From assembly GCF_905220365.1 (NCBI RefSeq), contig NC_061133.1, positions 13,754,171 to 13,818,170 of the forward strand: a stretch of 64,000 bases of DNA, in the 5' to 3' direction. This document shows, one piece after another, positions 60,043 to 64,000 of the stretch. A program made the position numbers and the translations under genes. The DNA comes from Vanessa cardui. Taxonomy: Eukaryota > Arthropoda > Insecta > Lepidoptera > Nymphalidae. How positions within the stretch are numbered: the first letter of the stretch is position 1; every line of letters starts with the position of its first letter. The notes under the pieces are model-generated. The model ran no database searches, had not been told where the DNA came from, and saw only the letters and a list, made by a program, of their open reading frames with translations.

Positions 60043-60418
60043 ACATATAGAATACTATAGGTATATAAATATATTTTTATTTATAACGAGCAATTCTAAG
60101 CTATTACTATATCACCATCGTAATCATTTACGATACACTGACTGCTGAGCACGAAATGAATAATTATTTAAAAAAAATTATTGACCACTTGAATTACTTG
60201 ATTTGAAAGTATGGTCTTTAATCATTCCCTAGGCTAATTCCAATCTCAATCTTTAGTACATGAAATTAATTGTGAACATAATATATTCCACTACTCCAAT
60301 TGTAAAAACGAATGTTTGTAAGGATGGATGGATCGACCTGTCACTCTTTCTTGTTAATCTTTAACGCAAAAACAATTGAAAGTGCCAAAAAATATGCCAT
60401 TTAATTATTTTCGTCTAT

Positions 60419-60656
60419 AGTATGGGTAGGCAGAGCAAATACCACTCGATGGTAAATGGTCACCATCATCATGACCATTCCTTACCTCGCCCAATTACCA
60501 ACCTTGACATCTCATGCCCCTTGTGCACGAGTTTCACTGACTCGCTCTTCAAACCAGATCACAACAATACTGAGAACAACAGTTTGGTTGTATATCTGAC
60601 GAGTGGGTGGTAGCTACCTAGATTGGCTTGCATAGCCTTACCACCAAGTAAAGTAA
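60419..60656 (-). repeat. Repeat B, diverged
   Basis: GATGGTAAATGGTCACCATC to GGCTTGCATAGCCTTACCAC. It lies about 380 bases after the previous B copy in the same orientation. Confidence 0.65.
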
Positions 60657-61292
60657 GTTATTCGAGTAAAGTCATGACCACAATGGAGAGTACGAGTATA
60701 TTTTATGATTAAATTTATCTTTTAATGAACAATCGAGGTAAGAAAAGGTTCGTCACCTTAAGATCTATTTTCGTGTGCTCAGCATGAGCAATAATCTGCT
60801 TGACTGATTGAGTATGACATATTGCATCACAATGATTTGATGTTTAGATTCAAAAGGTACTAAGAGTTTAAGACTTGATAAAGGAATGAATTTGAAAACT
60901 AACGAAGGTTTTCTTACTCTGACTGTACATATATGATCTTCAATTACAGTATGCATTATGACATGAAATTTTCTAAGTAATTTGTAGGGCTCGTGGTCTT
61001 AGACAAATTGAAGTACGTTAATTACATTACATAACAGAAATGTTCGTGGGGCACAACGGGTTTTGCTGCATGTTCACTCAAATTCAATTTGAATAATATG
61101 ACGAAGGAGGATGTTATCAGGATTTCCGTGTATTGATTCCATCTTCCCATGGATGTTACATAATATAACTGCTTGGTCAGGTTATGTAATTTAAATTAAA
61201 CTTAAACCATGCAATGATATAACTGTTTTTCTGAGATTTAACTCACAGTCTAACTAAAAATTGTAAATAATTTAGGAAGTAATATTATGCTT
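60657..61292. other. Spacer
   Basis: No gene; ends at the LINE fragment. Confidence 0.5.
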
Positions 61293-61457
61293 AGGAGACC
61301 GCGTCTCGGAAAACGTAGTGTAGGACGTCCTCAGGCGCGGTGGAGTGACGATTTATGCAAGGCGATAGGCAGGAGCTGGATGCGAGTAGCCGGAGAAAGA
61401 CCACAGTGGCGTGCACTTGGAGAGGCCTATGTCCAGCAGTGGGCAAAAACGGGCTGA
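61293..61457 (+). pseudogene. Non-LTR retrotransposon (RTE-like) C-terminus, 54 codons to stop
   Basis: An open segment reads VGRPQARWSDDL, then GRSWMRVAGERPQWRALGEA and YVQQWAKTG before TGA. The order GRP..RW.DD..., W.R.A, W..L.EA...QW is the usual C-terminal signature of lepidopteran RTE-like LINEs. No frameshift is visible in it. The left end is a 5' truncation at about 61285, and the right end runs into a GAT microsatellite. Confidence 0.7.
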
Positions 61458-61486
61458 TGATGATGATGATGATGATAATGATTATG
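61455..61486 (+). repeat. (TGA/GAT)n tail of the LINE
   Basis: Seven or so GAT units begin at the stop codon of the LINE fragment and decay to AATGATTATG. It is a microsatellite tail of the kind used by RTE-type elements rather than poly(A). Confidence 0.75.
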
Positions 61487-62149
61487 CGTAAAAGGCCTAT
61501 TGCTTTGTTGCTTCTTTACTCTTAAACAGCTTAACCGATTTAGATGAAATTTGGAATGGTCATAGTTTTACTCCGGCAGAAAGAGTTACAGAAAAGATAA
61601 GTTTTTCAAAGAATTTTTTTTTTGTATTTTTTAATTATAAAATGGAGTATATACCCTCATTGTACCAGTCTAAACAAAGAACAACTGAGTGTTGTAGCAA
61701 TTTCTCTCGGCAAAACTAGCATTCCTAAAATATACTAACTTCACTATTTGATAATAAAATTTGATCCAATTTTTTTGTGAAGATGCGTGAAATCACTTGC
61801 GAATTCACATTAGTGAGCACACGCCCTAAGATGTCACAGGAGTTACAAAAAACATCGGCCCGTGATAAATAAACGAAAAGCGCATTATACAGGATGATCT
61901 ACTGTTAATACCTTCGGAAAATATTGCCATAATTACGTTTAATGTATAATATATTACTTCATATTTCTTTGGGTGGATGTGTTAAAGCATGTGCCAGACT
62001 TTCGTGACAAATTACGTTAATTTTTATATTTTACTTGCATTTCAAGTCTTTGTTTGGATTTTTGTTAGCCATGTTTAAACTTAGCTAAAATTATTTATGG
62101 TAAACATGAACCATACTTTCGATATGATGATATTACAATTTCGAAAAAT
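61487..62149. other. Spacer
   Basis: 61490-61620 (AACCGATTTAGATGAAATTT, CTCCGGCAGAAAGAGTTACA) looks like an old LINE 3' end. The rest is AT-rich. Confidence 0.4.
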
Positions 62150-62370
62150 AATTCGAGTGGAACGCTTTCTGATGGGTGCTCAACTCCGAAGTCCCGGGTT
62201 CGATTCCTGGCCGAGTCGATGTAGATTATCATTAGTTTTCTATGTTGTCTTGGGCCTGGGTGTTGTATCGTCGTTAATTCTGATTTTCCATAACACAAGT
62301 GCTTTAGCTACTTACATTGGAATCAGAATAATGTATGTGATGTTGTCTCATATTTATATTTATTTATTGG
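62150..62370 (+). repeat. Repeat H SINE
   Basis: GTCCCGGGTTCGATTCCTGG, TTCTATGTTGTCTTGGGCCT and a TTTATATTTATTTATT end. It explains the first half of a 183-codon open frame at 62097-62648, which is therefore not a gene. Confidence 0.65.
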
Positions 62371-63914
62371 ATGGTTTCACTTATAGCTTGTATAAGGTAT
62401 TGTATATTTCTATGTATGTTTGTTTGTATGTAATTAATATAATAGTAATGTTGAATTATACTTATATCGTAAGTCTAATCGATAAATCTCATTTTCAATC
62501 AATCAAAAATCTTCAAAAATATAGATCCATACATAGCCCATACAACATACATACATACAAAGAATACATTACATTACCCAATTTAGTTGCAAAAACTAAC
62601 CAAACCGACACAGCTGTAACGCGGGCACTAAAAAATTTCATCTCCTAAAAGCATCTGCAGGCTAATTAGAGCAATAATATTTAAAACAAACGTATCCAAA
62701 ACGCTAAGCGAAATTTACACCAAGACAATATTAGAACAGAGAAATGAACGGAGCGAATGCAATAACAATAAATAGCAATAAATAAAAGGATTCAGTCGGT
62801 GCTTGTATTGTATGATACTAATCCAGGGAGCAGGAGTGCTGTGGAGACGACATTCGATGTTTTTTTTTTTTTTTTTTGTAGCTACTTATACTACTACTTA
62901 CATGTGTGTGCATGTTTTATTGTTACATACAAATATGTTTATTTTATTTTTTACATTTTGAGAACAGGTAAATTATAAAATGTATGTAAATATAACACTA
63001 TCACTTAGAGTGATCTCTTACAAGCAACCACAAGCAAACAAAGATATTATACATATTATACAAACACATAATAATGTAATATCAAGAAGTTGATGTATTG
63101 TGATGTAATATATTTGTTTTAAATATTGTGCGAGTTCATGTAAACTTACTGTCTATATTAAGATATTGAAACTATTCAAAAACATACGAAATTGAAATAA
63201 AACTAGTTATAACGGATTTGAATCGCGTATATTAATTATTTTTGGCATCCCGAAGTTTCGAGCACTTTACAGCGTTCGTGGTCACGTGTAAACTACACAT
63301 AACATACGAACAACATACGAAATGTCTTAGAAAATTCTAGAAGGTTTTTGCGTTGTCTAATGACAGTTCAAAGATAATTTAGATTAAAAATCTTTATTAT
63401 AAATGATGAGACCACGATCTGCGAAAAATTTTCCACATACCACGTCGACTCCACGTCATTTTTCCCGCAGAACTAATCCAAGGCAGCGCCGACTGTTACG
63501 GCGATTACTTTAATTGGCTCAATCTCCATTCAAAACCACCTCGTGGTGGGAGGGGGTCCAGATTTATAGCGAAAGGGTCTGATCCCTGTTTATGAAAGAA
63601 GATAGCGAAAAAAGTTAGTGAGAAATTTTCTAGACTGCTCCATTTAAGCTTTGGTATATTTAGGACTTGGTTTGAACAAACAGATAGTTTTACTGTATCT
63701 CATAATATTTGAATACTATATACAGGGAGTTATAGTGAAGATGTTTCTCATATAGCATTCTGTACTTGATACTTTAAAAAATAGGTTGAATTTTGTTAGT
63801 GAAATATGGTTTGTTATATTTATTCCACCTGTATATTAAAGTACTTTATTAGATGTTAATGACTAAGTCAATTCCATCGTAATATATATATTTTTAATTA
63901 TAATATATTTGCAT
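62371..63914. other. Spacer with a GC-richer island
   Basis: A T-run lies at 62860-62877. 63420-63600 is clearly GC-richer (CCTCGTGGTGGGAGGGGGTC) but has no open frame of note. It lies downstream of the heat-shock-like motifs and is otherwise AT-rich. Confidence 0.45.
63250..63342. promoter_or_regulatory. Possible heat-shock-element cluster
   Basis: GAAAATTCTAGAA at 63330-63342 fits three alternating nGAAn units exactly. CGAAGTTTCGAGCA at about 63251-63264 fits two and a half. No TATA box or coding frame is visible nearby on either strand, so function is unproven. Confidence 0.25.
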
Positions 63915-64000
63915 AATTAAAGTTATTAATTTCGGGATATTTATCATGTTTATAAAATTAATAACTTTAATAATAAAAATAACCACGTTAATTTAAAATC
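63915..64000 (+). mobile_element. Penelope-like 3' tail, inverted then direct, running off the window
   Basis: 63954-64000 is nearly identical to the Penelope-like tail at 54020-54065. Immediately to its left, about 63915-63952 matches the preceding part of that tail (about 54005-54035) on the opposite strand. The copy therefore has a head-to-head rearrangement. It continues beyond the window. Confidence 0.6.

Noticed and set aside
62097..62648. 183-codon open frame, among the longest in the window
   Set aside because: Its first half is repeat H SINE sequence and its second half is low-complexity I/Y/T-rich AT-driven sequence; no domain is visible.
62860..62877. T-run as a terminator
   Set aside because: No gene or hairpin precedes it; more likely a reversed poly(A) tail or simple repeat.
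1..64000. Bacterial-style features (operons, CRISPR, phage or plasmid systems)
   Set aside because: No tandem genes, no regularly spaced direct repeats with unique spacers, and spliced, SINE-rich DNA is plainly eukaryotic.

Overview
The window looks like intergenic DNA from a lepidopteran, probably a butterfly. It is strongly AT-rich and packed with short interspersed repeats. These include a tRNA-headed SINE of the Metulj type, LINE 3' ends of CR1/jockey-like and RTE-like elements, Penelope-like elements and Helitron-like short elements. There are no bacterial operons, rRNA genes, credible tRNA genes or CRISPR arrays. The species cannot be fixed from the sequence alone.

Only one intact host gene is convincing. 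It is a two-exon gene at 34369-35299 (+) for a secreted Gly/Ser/Tyr/His-rich structural protein resembling insect cuticle proteins. A TATA box lies at 34300, an 18-nt first coding exon interrupts the signal peptide, and an AATAAA signal lies at 35408. This gene is a GC-rich island in an otherwise AT-rich region.

Layout. 1-19.5 kb: AT-rich DNA with SINE-1 copies, repeat B copies, one tRNA-headed SINE of a second type (10536), a CR1-like LINE tail (13980) and an RTE-like LINE end (15217). 19.56-21.68 kb: a decayed 2.1-kb DNA-transposon-like unit with 17-bp terminal inverted repeats, TA at both ends and clustered GTCGT/CGACY subterminal motifs. 21.7-22.3 kb: two coding-like exon fragments just outside it. 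22.3-34.2 kb: repeat-rich gene desert with two Helitron-like copies at 31.6 and 32.2 kb. 34.3-35.4 kb: the cuticle-like gene. 36.4-38.0 kb: a 515-bp direct duplication built around LINE tails. 38-52.9 kb: nested SINE/LINE/B insertions, two with readable target-site duplications. 52.95-54.07 kb: a 5'-truncated Penelope-like element with a GIY-YIG nuclease domain. 54-64 kb: more SINEs, an RTE-like LINE C-terminus (61293), a possible heat-shock-element cluster (63250-63340) and the tail of another Penelope-like copy, in inverted/direct arrangement, at the window end.

The genes do not form a shared pathway. The main story is layered mobile-element insertion around a single cuticle-type gene. Repeat letters (A/SINE-1, B, C, D and so on) are labels used only here; copies were recognised by eye, so their boundaries are approximate to about 10-20 bases.
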